A stretch of 15,215 nt of DNA from JAGLYP01 sp034659435 (GCA_034659435.1 JAYEHJ010000053.1:1-15215), one strand, 5' to 3'. Shown: positions 6,547 through 15,160, numbered from the stretch's first letter. The notes: generated from the letters alone by a model not told the origin. Program-made: numbers and translations.

Positions 6547-7671
6547 CTAAAAAAGCCTTGCGATATCTTTGTAGGTAATCAATACAATCAAAATCATTAA
6601 TAATATAAAACCGATGTAATGAATAGCGCCTTCCAGTTCTTTTTTTACCGGACGGCCGATAATTTTTTCCAAAAAAATAAACAATATTCTGCCGCCGTCC
6701 AAAGCAGGAAATGGCAAAATATTAATTATTGCCAAATTAATAGAAAGCAAAGCGGCAAAATTAATTAAATACGGCAACCCCATGCGGGCGGCATCGCCTG
6801 TAATTTGCGCGATTCGCACAGGACCGCCAAGTTCCACGCTTAAACCCTGTCCCGTAATTAAACCCTTGATAAGTTCGTAAAACGCGATAATTATATACCA
6901 AGTTAAAAATAAAGTTGTTTTAATTCCGTTCCAAATCGCCTGAAAAAAAGAATATTTGACAATTCCGACATCAACTATGCCGATTCCTATTCCCGCTTGA
7001 TTCGTATCTTTCCTTATTTCCGGAATTAACGAAAAATCAAGCTCTTCTTGTCCGCGCTTAATATTATAAACTATTTCATTATTAACATTATCATCCGCGT
7101 AATTCTGCAATTCCTCGCTGTCGCGCAAATTATTGTTATCAATTCCCAAAATTATATCATTCGCTTCAATGCCAGCTTCCGCGGCAATAGAGCCTGGCAG
7201 CACTTCAACTATCTGTATCTTGCGGTCTGTAATTTTCGCGGCATCATCCGCTTCATCAATAGTCTGCGGCAAACCAATCATTAAGCCAAAAGAAATTAAA
7301 ACCGCGGCTAAAACAACATTCATTGAAACTCCTGATACAAGTATTAAAAATCTTTGCCAAGCGGGCTTATTGTGAAAATGGTTAGGATCGTCAGTCGCGG
7401 CATCATCTTCGCCCAAAGCGACAAAACCGCCCAAAGGCAGCCAATTAATTGAATAAATCGTATCGCTCGCGTCTGTAACTTCTTTGCTGCCATGTGTTTT
7501 TTTCCATTTTCCATCTTTATCTTTATAAATTCCAAACGCGCGCGGCGGCATGCCAAAACCGAATTCTTTCGGCTTTAAGCCAAAACGCCTTGCCACCCAA
7601 AAATGCCCCATCTCATGCGCGAACACCAAAAGGGATAACACCGCTATAAAAATAATAATTGTTATAAACAT
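6547..7671 (-). CDS. rseP: RseP-type site-2 protease (M50 membrane metalloprotease)
   Basis: A 374-residue intramembrane zinc protease. The catalytic HEMGH (19-23) lies in the first membrane helix and the second metal-ligand motif LDG (D325) lies in NILPFPALDGGRILF. Between them are the GGFVALGEDD loop, a second membrane helix (about 107-125), one PDZ domain (about 150-215; VEVLPGSIAAEAGIEANDIILGID) and further hydrophobic segments near 245-265, 295-315 and 345-370. Family members cut membrane-embedded anti-sigma factors or remnant signal peptides; no sigma or anti-sigma gene is in the window, so the substrate is unknown. It lies 36 bases after frr. The order frr then rseP is a familiar bacterial neighbourhood, although uppS, cdsA and dxr are absent here. 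A single PDZ domain and about 370 residues match many non-proteobacterial members. Confidence 0.93.
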   Translation of the reverse strand: MFITIIIFIAVLSLLVFAHEMGHFWVARRFGLKPKEFGFGMPPRAFGIYKDKDGKWKKTHGSKEVTDASDTIYSINWLPLGGFVALGEDDAATDDPNHFHNKPAWQRFLILVSGVSMNVVLAAVLISFGLMIGLPQTIDEADDAAKITDRKIQIVEVLPGSIAAEAGIEANDIILGIDNNNLRDSEELQNYADDNVNNEIVYNIKRGQEELDFSLIPEIRKDTNQAGIGIGIVDVGIVKYSFFQAIWNGIKTTLFLTWYIIIAFYELIKGLITGQGLSVELGGPVRIAQITGDAARMGLPYLINFAALLSINLAIINILPFPALDGGRILFIFLEKIIGRPVKKELEGAIHYIGFILLMILIVLITYKDIARLF

Positions 7672-7707
7672 AAAAAATATTTCAGATTTATGATTTTATT
7701 AAATTAA

Positions 7708-8262
7708 TCAAATTGTCATTATATCTTGCTCTTTTTTATCTTTAATTTCTTTTAAATTTTCATTTTGTTTAGCGATTTCTTCATCCAATTCTTTAATAAA
7801 AAGAAATTTTTCATCTTCCGTAATCTCTTTGTCTTTTTCCGCCTGTTCAATCACGCCCTTAATATCATCGCGGATATGGCGGATTGCGATGCGAGCCGCT
7901 TCATGCTTTTCGCTTAATTTTTTCACCATTTCCCTGCGGCTTTCTTCAGTCATTTTAGGCACCGTCAGCCTAAGCCGGCTGCCCTCATTAACTATTGCAA
8001 CCCCCAAATTCGCGTCAGCAATCGCTTTCTCAATATCTTTTATCACATTCTTATCCCAAGGAGCGATTATAATGCTTTGTCCGTCCGGCACGGTAATTGA
8101 GGCCACGCCGTTTAAGGGAGTTTTTACTCCGTAAGCTCTTACCTGAACGCCGTCAAGAATACCCGGATTAGCGCGTCCGGTCCGCAGTCCGCTAATCTCT
8201 TTTTTAAAAAAATCAATCGCTTTAATAAATTCTTCTTGTTTTGGCTGGATGTATTGGTTCAT
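7708..8262 (-). CDS. frr: Ribosome recycling factor
   Basis: A 184-residue protein, the standard RRF length of about 185. RRF works with EF-G to split the post-termination ribosome so that the subunits can be reused. Signature blocks include ISGLRTGRANPGILDGVQV near residues 24-42, the TPLNGVASITVPDGQSIIIAPWD region, and the C-terminal helix block EESRREMVKKLSEKHEAARIAIRHIRDDI. The two-domain architecture (long three-helix bundle with an inserted beta domain) is intact. The ATG at 8262 has only AATTTTTAAATTTT in front, with no Shine-Dalgarno. It sits 32 bases after the beta-propeller lipoprotein gene and 36 bases before rseP, consistent with co-transcription. Confidence 0.97.
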   Translation of the reverse strand: MNQYIQPKQEEFIKAIDFFKKEISGLRTGRANPGILDGVQVRAYGVKTPLNGVASITVPDGQSIIIAPWDKNVIKDIEKAIADANLGVAIVNEGSRLRLTVPKMTEESRREMVKKLSEKHEAARIAIRHIRDDIKGVIEQAEKDKEITEDEKFLFIKELDEEIAKQNENLKEIKDKKEQDIMTI

Positions 8263-8294
8263 AAAATTTAAAAATTATAAATTATAAAATTTTA

Positions 8295-9368
8295 TTATTT
8301 TACCTGCCGCCAAACTCCCAAATAAATTATTCTTGGGTCAACGGGGTCAACTATTAATTTTTTTCCGGTTCTGGTGGTGTTGATCTTGCTTGGGATCCAG
8401 TTTTCTCCGCCGTCAATTGAGCGATAAAAAGTGTTTCCGGAAATGTAATAAATTTCTTGCGCGTTTTGCGGATTTACCGCGACTGATTCAACTGCCGCGT
8501 TTTTTTCCGGCGGAATCAATTCAATCTGACTCCAAGTGCCGCCGCTGTCATTTGATCGCAAAATTCCTTTTTGCGTGGCAATAAATATTAGCTTCGGATT
8601 TTCCTTAAATAACAAAATCTCCCTGACAATTGACTCCAGTTTAAATTCCTTTAAAGCTTCATCAAACCGCTCCCATGAAAATCCGCTATCAATGGATTTA
8701 TAAATAGCGCTGCCATCTATAATAGCATACATTACGCGGCTGTCTGCAGGATCCATTTCCAGCTTGGTTATTTTCTTCTTAAAGCGATAAATTGTCTGCC
8801 AGCTATCGCCTTGATCAACGCTTTTAATCAAATCTCCTCGCGATACGGTTATAAAAATATTGTTGCCGTCAAAATGATCAATCAAAACAGCATCCACCAA
8901 GGCTAACGCTTGATTGTCAACATAAACCCGCTCCCACGCGCGCGAACAATCAGTTGTTCTAAACACCCTGTTTGTGCCGGCGGCAAAAATATTGCATTTA
9001 TCATTCTTGTCAATATCAATCGCTCTTACCGTAATATTGCCTAGTCCTGCCGCTTGGCTCCAATTATTTCCTCCGTCATAAGTATAGAAAAGCCCGTTGC
9101 CGACAGCGCCGTAATAAATAGCATTATGATCATTCGGGTCAATCTCCAAAACCGAATAATTCCCGCTTGCCAAAGTTCGCGGCTTGCCGGTATTAGTTGG
9201 GATTAAATTTTTCTGCGACCAAGTCTGCCCTTTATTAACTGTTTTAAAAACCCCGCCGTCTATCGCGGAAATATCATTTTGCTTTTTTCCGGATATATTA
9301 ACACAGCCGGAAAAAACCAACACCATAATAATTAACAAAAAATAAAATAAAATATTTTTTTTAAGCAT
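8295..9368 (-). CDS. Asp-box beta-propeller lipoprotein (YCF48/BNR-like)
   Basis: A 357-residue protein with a lipoprotein signal: the hydrophobic stretch NILFYFLLIIMVLVFSG is followed by lipobox cysteine C22, so it is probably lipid-anchored on the outer face of the membrane. The rest carries seven Asp-box (BNR) repeats of the form S-x-D-x-G-x-x-W: VNKGQTW, YDGGNNW, TDCSRAW, VDQGDSW, IDSGFSW, NDSGGTW and IDGGENW. They recur at roughly blade length, which suggests one complete propeller of about seven blades. Such proteins are often labelled YCF48 or photosystem stability factors, or sialidase/VPS10-like, on fold alone. No sialidase active-site set is evident and a photosynthetic role is not supported here. 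It probably binds a protein or glycan at the cell surface. It sits between holB and frr, 32 bases before frr. Confidence 0.82.
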   Translation of the reverse strand: MLKKNILFYFLLIIMVLVFSGCVNISGKKQNDISAIDGGVFKTVNKGQTWSQKNLIPTNTGKPRTLASGNYSVLEIDPNDHNAIYYGAVGNGLFYTYDGGNNWSQAAGLGNITVRAIDIDKNDKCNIFAAGTNRVFRTTDCSRAWERVYVDNQALALVDAVLIDHFDGNNIFITVSRGDLIKSVDQGDSWQTIYRFKKKITKLEMDPADSRVMYAIIDGSAIYKSIDSGFSWERFDEALKEFKLESIVREILLFKENPKLIFIATQKGILRSNDSGGTWSQIELIPPEKNAAVESVAVNPQNAQEIYYISGNTFYRSIDGGENWIPSKINTTRTGKKLIVDPVDPRIIYLGVWRQVK

Positions 9369-9393
9369 ATTCTTAACTTCAAATATTAATAAA

Positions 9394-9490
9394 CCGCCTC
9401 GCCGCAGCCTCCCGAAAGGGGACTGTGGCGGAAAGCAAGCAAACCGTTAAAATCGCTACAGTCCCCTTTCGGGAAACTGCGGCGAGGCGG
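9394..9490. repeat. GC-rich 37-base inverted repeat (large hairpin or cruciform)
   Basis: The arms at 9394-9430 and 9454-9490 match at 34 of 37 bases around a 23-base loop. Each arm is itself an imperfect palindrome: CCC-GAAA-GGG in the left and CCC-TTTC-GGG in the right, bounded by CAG and CTG. The whole could fold as one long hairpin, or as an 11-base outer stem (CCGCCTCGCCG) carrying two small hairpins. It starts 5 bases after the holB stop and, read on the minus strand, is followed by TTTATTAATATTT, so it may terminate holB transcription. Its GC content stands far above the surroundings, suggesting an inserted palindromic element. Confidence 0.9.
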
Positions 9491-9495
9491 AATAT

Positions 9496-10554
9496 TTAAA
9501 ACATCAAAGCGGCTTCTTCCAAAGCTAATTTCGGATTTACATTAGCGGCGATATTTTCTTCCGCGCGTTTTATGGCTTTTGCCAAGCGTAAAATATCAAA
9601 AACAGATACGCGCGCCTTCAGGGCTTTAAGCTTATCAAATTTAATATAATTTTGGATTAAATTATTAAAGCTATATTCCAAAAGCAGATAATCCCTTAAA
9701 ACGCCCTGCCATGCCTGCAGAATTCTCTTTGCCAATTTTACTGATTCTTGATTGCTTAGCTTAGGCGCGAACAAATTATTAATTCCCAAAAAACGCTCGT
9801 TAATATTTTGCTCTTTAAAATCAATAAACGTCTCAATTTGCTGTTTATAAAAATCATAAGTCTCGCTGTTTTCCAAAAATTTAACTGCCAAAGCCGGCCT
9901 GCCCAAACAAACGCGAGACAGCTCTTTTGCCTGCTCTCTTCCGACTTTGCGCGCTTTAACAAGATAATCATAAAGCGCTTCAATGCTAAGCGGATTAAAG
10001 CGCAAAATTTGGCTGCGCGATATAATAGTAGCCGGCAAATTATCCAAGTCATCCGCGATTAAAATAATCACAACTTTTCTCTTAGGCTCCTCCAGAATTT
10101 TTAAGAGCGCGTTAGCCGCGGACAAGCTTAAGCTGTCCGCGTGCTTAATAATCCCAATCTTATAACCGCCCATAAAAGAGCTCAAGCTTAAAGAATATAT
10201 AAATTCCCTGACTTGCTCAATTGAAATATTTTTTTTATCTTTAGCTTTTTTAATAATATGAAAATCGCCATGTATTTCACTAATCTCCGTTTGCCCCAAA
10301 TTATCCTGATTAGCGCCCTTAAGCCGGCGGCAAGACGAACATTGTCCGCATGGAAGCTTTTTATCAGAGCTTTCAGCCTTGCATAGCAAAATTTTAGCAA
10401 AACTTTTAGCTAAAGTTGTTTTGCCTAAATTATCAGGTCCGCTAAAAATATAAGTGCCTGAAACGCGCTTATTGTTAACGCATTTCCCTAAATATTCGGT
10501 TATATGCCGATTGCCGGCAAGAGGCCAATCAAATGTAAAATCAGTATTATTCAT
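9496..10554 (-). CDS. holB: DNA polymerase III delta' subunit (clamp loader)
   Basis: A 352-residue AAA+ clamp-loader protein. Delta' is the stator of the complex that loads the sliding clamp for DNA replication. Visible are the P-loop GPDNLGKT (39-46); a four-cysteine zinc module C58, C69, C72 and C75 (CGQCSSC); a degenerate Walker B region (IGIIKHAD) where DnaX would have an acidic DE pair; NALLKILEEP (148-157); and the SRSQ element (179-182) where clamp-loader subunits carry SRC. The C-terminal helical collar follows. Length favours delta' over the longer DnaX gamma/tau. The ATG at 10554 is 8 bases after a good -10 box. It is the first gene of the minus-strand series and diverges from the sugar transferase gene. 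Confidence 0.88.
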   Translation of the reverse strand: MNNTDFTFDWPLAGNRHITEYLGKCVNNKRVSGTYIFSGPDNLGKTTLAKSFAKILLCKAESSDKKLPCGQCSSCRRLKGANQDNLGQTEISEIHGDFHIIKKAKDKKNISIEQVREFIYSLSLSSFMGGYKIGIIKHADSLSLSAANALLKILEEPKRKVVIILIADDLDNLPATIISRSQILRFNPLSIEALYDYLVKARKVGREQAKELSRVCLGRPALAVKFLENSETYDFYKQQIETFIDFKEQNINERFLGINNLFAPKLSNQESVKLAKRILQAWQGVLRDYLLLEYSFNNLIQNYIKFDKLKALKARVSVFDILRLAKAIKRAEENIAANVNPKLALEEAALMF

Positions 10555-10562
10555 CTGATTTT

Positions 10563-10591
10563 ATTATATCATTGATATTTTGGTTTTGCAA
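10563..10591 (-). promoter_or_regulatory. holB promoter, probably leaderless
   Basis: A -35 box TTGCAA (10586-10591), a 17-base spacer and a perfect -10 box TATAAT (10563-10568), with the holB ATG 8 bases downstream. The expected start point is within about a base of the ATG. No Shine-Dalgarno is present. This is the strongest promoter match in the window. Confidence 0.65.
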
Positions 10592-10601
10592 GTGAAAAAT
10601 G

Positions 10602-10630
10602 TTGAATTTTCCCTAAAAATCTGCTAAGTT
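10602..10630 (+). promoter_or_regulatory. Promoter of the sugar transferase gene, probably leaderless
   Basis: A -35 box TTGAAT (10602-10607), a 17-base spacer and a weak -10 TAAGTT (10625-10630) preceded by TGC as in extended -10 promoters. The ATG at 10637 is 6 bases downstream. It is back to back with the holB promoter in an 82-base gap, the -35 boxes being 10 bases apart, so the two could influence each other. Confidence 0.45.
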
Positions 10631-10636
10631 TAAAAT

Positions 10637-11992
10637 ATGAACAATAAATTAAAAAAAATCATTCTTTTGCTCGGCGATATCATTATTCTTTATGCCGCGC
10701 TATATTTAGCATTGCATATTCGCGCGCTCGGGACAATTACGACCGTTGATTGGGGAAATCACTTGCTGCCTTTTACAACTGTTTTTATCTTTTGGCTGCT
10801 TATTTTCTATATTTCCGATTTGTACAATCTGCACTTAGCTGTTAACAACGCCAAATTTTTTCAAATTAGCGTCCGTTCAATCAGCATTGCGGGGCTTTTA
10901 AGCGCGGTATATTTTTATATTAACCCCGCGATAGCAATCGCTCCGAAAACAAATCTGATAATTCATTTTTTTGTTTTTCTTGTTTTATTTTTTCTTTGGC
11001 GCAGAATATTTAATTGGCTTTTAGTTTCACGCCTTACAAAAGAAAAAATCGCGTTTATCGGATGCAACAATGAAGTAAAAGAACTTATACATTACCTTAA
11101 CAAAAAACCGCATCTCGGGCTTAAGGTCGCTTTAATCGTAGGCGATAATTTAATTGATAAAATTCACGGCATCGCAACTACCAACGATACAAAAAAGCTG
11201 AACAAAATTATTGCTCGGCAAAAAATATCAACTATTATATTGGCATCAGACCCGCATCAATCCGGCGAACTGAGAAATTCTTTGTTTGCCTGCCTTCCTC
11301 TTAATATAAACATAATCAGCTTGCCTAATTTTTACGAAACCATCACAGGAAAAATTCCCATTGAAGCCATAAATCAAATGTGGTTTTTGGAAAATCTCAA
11401 CATTGGCAAAAAAAAATGGTTTAATATTATTAAAAGGCTTTATGATATTATATTAGCCTTAATTTTTTTAATTATCAGCCTGCCTTTCTGGATTATCATC
11501 GCGATGATAATTAAAATTGAAAGCAAAGGAAATGTTTTTTTTCTTAGTGAGCGGCTTGGGAAAAATAATAAAACTTTTAATTTAATCAAATTCCGTTCTA
11601 TGCGCCAAGAAAACAATGACGGCCGCATTACTGAACAAAACGATCCGCGGATTACAAAATTCGGAAAATTTACACGCCGTACCAGAATTGACGAACTGCC
11701 GCAGCTGATAAATATTCTTAAAGGCGAAATGAGTTTTATCGGACTGCGCCCGGAGCGTCCGGAATTGATTGCCGGCTTAAAAGAAAAAATCCCTTTTTAT
11801 CAGGAAAGGCTTCTTGTTAAGCCCGGACTTTCCGGATGGGCGCAAGTCAATGAATATCATTCCCCGAGCCTAGAAGACACTTTAAAAAAAATACAATACG
11901 ACCTCTATTATATAAAAAACCGCTCCCTTTATCTTGATTTTGCGATTTTTCTAAAAACAATCGCTACGGTTTTTCGGCAGATGGGGAGGTGA
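10637..11992 (+). CDS. Polyprenyl-phosphate sugar-1-phosphate transferase (WcaJ/WbaP type)
   Basis: A 451-residue membrane enzyme that starts surface polysaccharide or glycan assembly by moving a sugar-1-phosphate from a nucleotide sugar onto undecaprenyl phosphate. The N-terminus has about four membrane helices (within about 8-125), followed by a CoA-binding-like Rossmann domain (about 130-240). The catalytic bacterial sugar transferase domain begins at KRLYDIILALIFL, has the re-entrant membrane helix (about 265-287), RLGKNNKTFNLIKFRSMR, the catalytic Asp-Glu pair D352-E353 in TRIDELPQL, and GLRPERPELI, ending with PGLSGWAQV. Length and domain order match the large WcaJ/WbaP class. The sugar is unknown, and no other glycosyltransferase is in the window. 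It is the only long plus-strand gene. Start ATG at 10637. Confidence 0.93.
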   Translation: MNNKLKKIILLLGDIIILYAALYLALHIRALGTITTVDWGNHLLPFTTVFIFWLLIFYISDLYNLHLAVNNAKFFQISVRSISIAGLLSAVYFYINPAIAIAPKTNLIIHFFVFLVLFFLWRRIFNWLLVSRLTKEKIAFIGCNNEVKELIHYLNKKPHLGLKVALIVGDNLIDKIHGIATTNDTKKLNKIIARQKISTIILASDPHQSGELRNSLFACLPLNINIISLPNFYETITGKIPIEAINQMWFLENLNIGKKKWFNIIKRLYDIILALIFLIISLPFWIIIAMIIKIESKGNVFFLSERLGKNNKTFNLIKFRSMRQENNDGRITEQNDPRITKFGKFTRRTRIDELPQLINILKGEMSFIGLRPERPELIAGLKEKIPFYQERLLVKPGLSGWAQVNEYHSPSLEDTLKKIQYDLYYIKNRSLYLDFAIFLKTIATVFRQMGR

Positions 11993-11995
11993 TTC

Positions 11996-12043
11996 AATTA
12001 TCAATTTTCAATTACGAATTATGAATTTAAAAATTGATTAATT
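11996..12043. terminator. AT-only inverted repeat between convergent genes
   Basis: AATTATCAATTTT (11996-12008) can pair with AAAATTGATTAATT (12030-12043) with one bulged base. It lies between the sugar transferase stop and the phosphoesterase stop. It may serve as a weak bidirectional terminator. The loop contains AATTACGAATTATGAATT, the same kind of motif that flanks the coding repeats in femX and the U32 gene. Confidence 0.35.
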
Positions 12044-15000
12044 AACCATCTTCCACGCCTGCCGGCAAAACTGTACGACTTGTATTTTTTGATTATGCAA
12101 TAATTCTTTAGCTTTTTCAAATTTCTTTTTGGCTATTTTTAATCTTTTATCGTCTTTTTTTGAATTCACATCTGCCGCGAAATCATTTATCGCAATTCGC
12201 GTTAAAATTATATCCGATTGCAAAAGATTGTCTAAAACATTCTCAAAAATAATTCTAACGTCATCCGACAGCTTAAATTTATCTTCAATAAATTCCGGAA
12301 TATATTTTTTATTATTAAACACTCTACCCAGTCCTAAAAATAATCTTAATTTTTGTATTGTTATTAAATCAGCTTTAAAAACCTTATCTCCTTTTTTTTG
12401 ATTTAAATAATAATCATCGTCCCACCAATCTTGATTCATACTCTTATCAACCAAGCTAATTAAAAAATCAATTCTTTCGTCTGTTTGTTCTTCTTGTAAT
12501 TTTTGCAAATTTAAAATTATCTTTTCTCTCAAATAGTAAGGACTAAGCGAATAAATTTCCATACCAAATTTTTTATCAAGGATCTCGTCTCCGTTCTCAT
12601 AAACTTTCATAATCACTCCGCTAATATCCGACAAGTTCTCCCAATCAACATAAAATTGATAAGTCGTTGAAGCATTAATCGGCATATTGAATATATTTAC
12701 TTCTTTTATAATTTTATCATCGACGCGATAAACAATTTTCAAACTAAAATCATCTTCGCCTGAACCGTAAATATCCTCCAAACCTTGCACGCGATAAATA
12801 AAATCTTTATTCGCTAAATCTTCGCCATCATAAATCAATACTCGTTCGCGCGCTTCATCGCTTAAAGAATAATCAATTTCTTCAATTGATTCATGATTAA
12901 CGACTCCTGTGCCGCTGCCGGTTTTTGTATCAATAATAACCAATTCCGCCGGAGAAAAAAGTTTGGCAATAATAGAATATTTAAGTTTTTCCAATGACAA
13001 AATTTCTCCGGAATTTTGATTAAAATCATTCATCACTTCCAAATTGCCAATATCTTTAGTTTTAATTAATTCATCCCAATCCACTTTAAATTGGTAGCGA
13101 TTACTATTTTCAAAAGATATATTTTTTGCGTTTATTTCAGCCGACTTATTTTCTAAATGAAAATGAACAAATTGCCTGTTCCAAATACTGCCAATGCGAT
13201 ACCCAAAATCATTTTCATAATCAACGTCATCCAACCCCACACCTTCTACGCGAGTATTTAAATCAAAACTCTTATCATTAAAATCTTTTTGCAATACCTG
13301 CAATTTTATAGAATTTTCATCCAGCCCGTACATAAATAATCTTTTTGAGCTTGAAGCAGTAAAAAAAGGAACAGACAATCCATTCATATCTCCAATCTTA
13401 ATATATTTTAAATCATCATTTGGATCATATAAACGAAATTCATGATCGCTTTCCGCGTCTAATTGGCTGATTAATTTAATATATTCTTTAGTGCCGAAAG
13501 CGTCCCGCGGATTAACCGCGCCGTTCTCAACATCCACTAAACGACAGCCATGACTAATGGAACCGTCATGTGTGGCGCTTTGGGTTTGAATAAATAAAGG
13601 ATAAGTTCCCGAAGCGCTATTAATATCCGAATACATTTTATTATTCACATCATAAATTTCAGCTCTATGGGTATGCCCTGCCAAAACCAATTGCAAATTA
13701 GAACCTTCGCCCCAACTGACAAATTCATCATGGTTATTAGCAAAAGACGCATCTTCTAACGCACTTTGCGAATAATACGGATTAGAGTAAGTATCATAAG
13801 CTCCCGTAAACACAGGATGATGCATAAATACAACTTTTGGAGTTTCTGAATCCAAATCTTCCAAGACCGACATCTGATCATCTGTTAATCCGTCCCCCTC
13901 TATGCCTTTATCGCAGCATAAATCCTTAAGTTCATAATCCGGCATATAATCCGCGCCGGTATCAAGCCCGATAAATTGTACTCCTTTGTGCGTAAAATAT
14001 AAATCTGTTTGATCATTGATAAACTGCTTATACTTTTCAAGTTCGTCGCCGCATGGTTCTGTTGACTCAGGATCGCAAAAAAAACTACCAGTATACCATT
14101 TATAGCGATCATGATTTCCAGGTACAGTATATACCGGAATATTTGTTTGCGCCGTAAAACTATTAATTATTGACTGATAATCTTTTAGCCAGCGAGTTTT
14201 TGCATATTCAACTGCATCTCCGCTCATCAAAACAAAATCCGGTTTTTCCGCTAACTGCCCAATTTCATATAAACCATCAGTAAAACGCGGATAAGACAAT
14301 TTTTCATACCATATATGCCCCGGAATCCAGCTGCTTCCGATATGCGGATCGGTCATATGAACAAAAGAAAAATTTTCTGGTTGAGACGGTGAATTAAATT
14401 GATTATATAATTCTTCTATTTCTTCTTCAGATAAAACCCTGTTGTAAATTCGGACTTCGTCTATGGAGCCGTCGAAGTAATAATCCTGATATCCATAATC
14501 ATAACCGCCAATTTGAAAAGTTACATTTGAATTATATAAATTATTTGGCGCTCCACTTGCATTTCCAATATTCAGCCCATTAACAAAAAAACTTACCTTC
14601 CCATCACAAGAATCATAAACCCAAATAAAATGATACCAAGTGCTAGTTGCTATTAAACATGGGGAGCATGAAAGTAAATCAGCAGTATTACTAGAACCCC
14701 CTCCAGACAATATCGCTTGCAAACTATAATCATCATCGTTATTATATAAAGAATAAAAATATGATCTTTGTCCTCCTTCATTGAATTTAGCTACGATAAC
14801 ATATTTATCACCTTTTTTAGGAAACGACTCAAAATTAACCCAAGCTGACACACTCATATCGCCAGCAACATCAAGTCCGTTATAATTATCATCCGATATA
14901 TACAAATGGCTTGAATTTGCATTTTCAAAATCAAAAGCAGTATCATCTATACCAGACACACCTTTGGTACTTATTACATTATTATTAATTAAATCATTGC

Positions 15001-15160
15001 CCCTTCCTGAATAATCTATAGTTGCTCCATTATCAAGCTTCCAGTAGCCAACTAATCCATTTCTCAAATCAGACGCGGAAACATAATCAACATTCAATCC
15101 CAAAAAAAATAAAAAAATACCTAAAATAGGTATCAACAAAAACTTAGATGCTTTTAGCAT
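12038..15160 (-). CDS. Secreted LamG-domain plus calcineurin-like phosphoesterase protein
   Basis: A 1040-residue exported protein. A signal peptide (about 1-29; hydrophobic core FLLIPILGIFLFFLGL, likely cut after VSA) leads to a LamG/concanavalin-like domain (about 35-255; VGYWKLDNG, ending DGSIDEVRIYNRVLSEEEIEELYNQF). A metallophosphoesterase domain follows (about 264-530) with all expected metal motifs: DPH (D271, H273), GD (D315), GNHD (N349, H350), HH (447-448) and GHTH (H496, H498). Residues about 530-880 are beta-rich repeats of unknown type. The C-terminus (about 880-1040) is helical and charged, with no sorting signal or membrane anchor seen. The LamG part probably binds glycans and the catalytic part cleaves an extracellular phosphoester; the substrate is unknown. 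The ATG at 15160 has no adjacent Shine-Dalgarno. It converges with the sugar transferase gene. Confidence 0.87.
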   Translation of the reverse strand: MLKASKFLLIPILGIFLFFLGLNVDYVSASDLRNGLVGYWKLDNGATIDYSGRGNDLINNNVISTKGVSGIDDTAFDFENANSSHLYISDDNYNGLDVAGDMSVSAWVNFESFPKKGDKYVIVAKFNEGGQRSYFYSLYNNDDDYSLQAILSGGGSSNTADLLSCSPCLIATSTWYHFIWVYDSCDGKVSFFVNGLNIGNASGAPNNLYNSNVTFQIGGYDYGYQDYYFDGSIDEVRIYNRVLSEEEIEELYNQFNSPSQPENFSFVHMTDPHIGSSWIPGHIWYEKLSYPRFTDGLYEIGQLAEKPDFVLMSGDAVEYAKTRWLKDYQSIINSFTAQTNIPVYTVPGNHDRYKWYTGSFFCDPESTEPCGDELEKYKQFINDQTDLYFTHKGVQFIGLDTGADYMPDYELKDLCCDKGIEGDGLTDDQMSVLEDLDSETPKVVFMHHPVFTGAYDTYSNPYYSQSALEDASFANNHDEFVSWGEGSNLQLVLAGHTHRAEIYDVNNKMYSDINSASGTYPLFIQTQSATHDGSISHGCRLVDVENGAVNPRDAFGTKEYIKLISQLDAESDHEFRLYDPNDDLKYIKIGDMNGLSVPFFTASSSKRLFMYGLDENSIKLQVLQKDFNDKSFDLNTRVEGVGLDDVDYENDFGYRIGSIWNRQFVHFHLENKSAEINAKNISFENSNRYQFKVDWDELIKTKDIGNLEVMNDFNQNSGEILSLEKLKYSIIAKLFSPAELVIIDTKTGSGTGVVNHESIEEIDYSLSDEARERVLIYDGEDLANKDFIYRVQGLEDIYGSGEDDFSLKIVYRVDDKIIKEVNIFNMPINASTTYQFYVDWENLSDISGVIMKVYENGDEILDKKFGMEIYSLSPYYLREKIILNLQKLQEEQTDERIDFLISLVDKSMNQDWWDDDYYLNQKKGDKVFKADLITIQKLRLFLGLGRVFNNKKYIPEFIEDKFKLSDDVRIIFENVLDNLLQSDIILTRIAINDFAADVNSKKDDKRLKIAKKKFEKAKELLHNQKIQVVQFCRQAWKMVN

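Noticed and set aside
8295..9368. Photosystem II assembly factor or sialidase
   Set aside because: The similarity is to the generic Asp-box propeller fold; no photosynthesis genes are nearby and no sialidase catalytic set is visible.
9496..10554. DnaX (gamma/tau) instead of delta'
   Set aside because: The Walker B acidic pair is missing and the length of 352 residues fits delta' rather than the longer DnaX.
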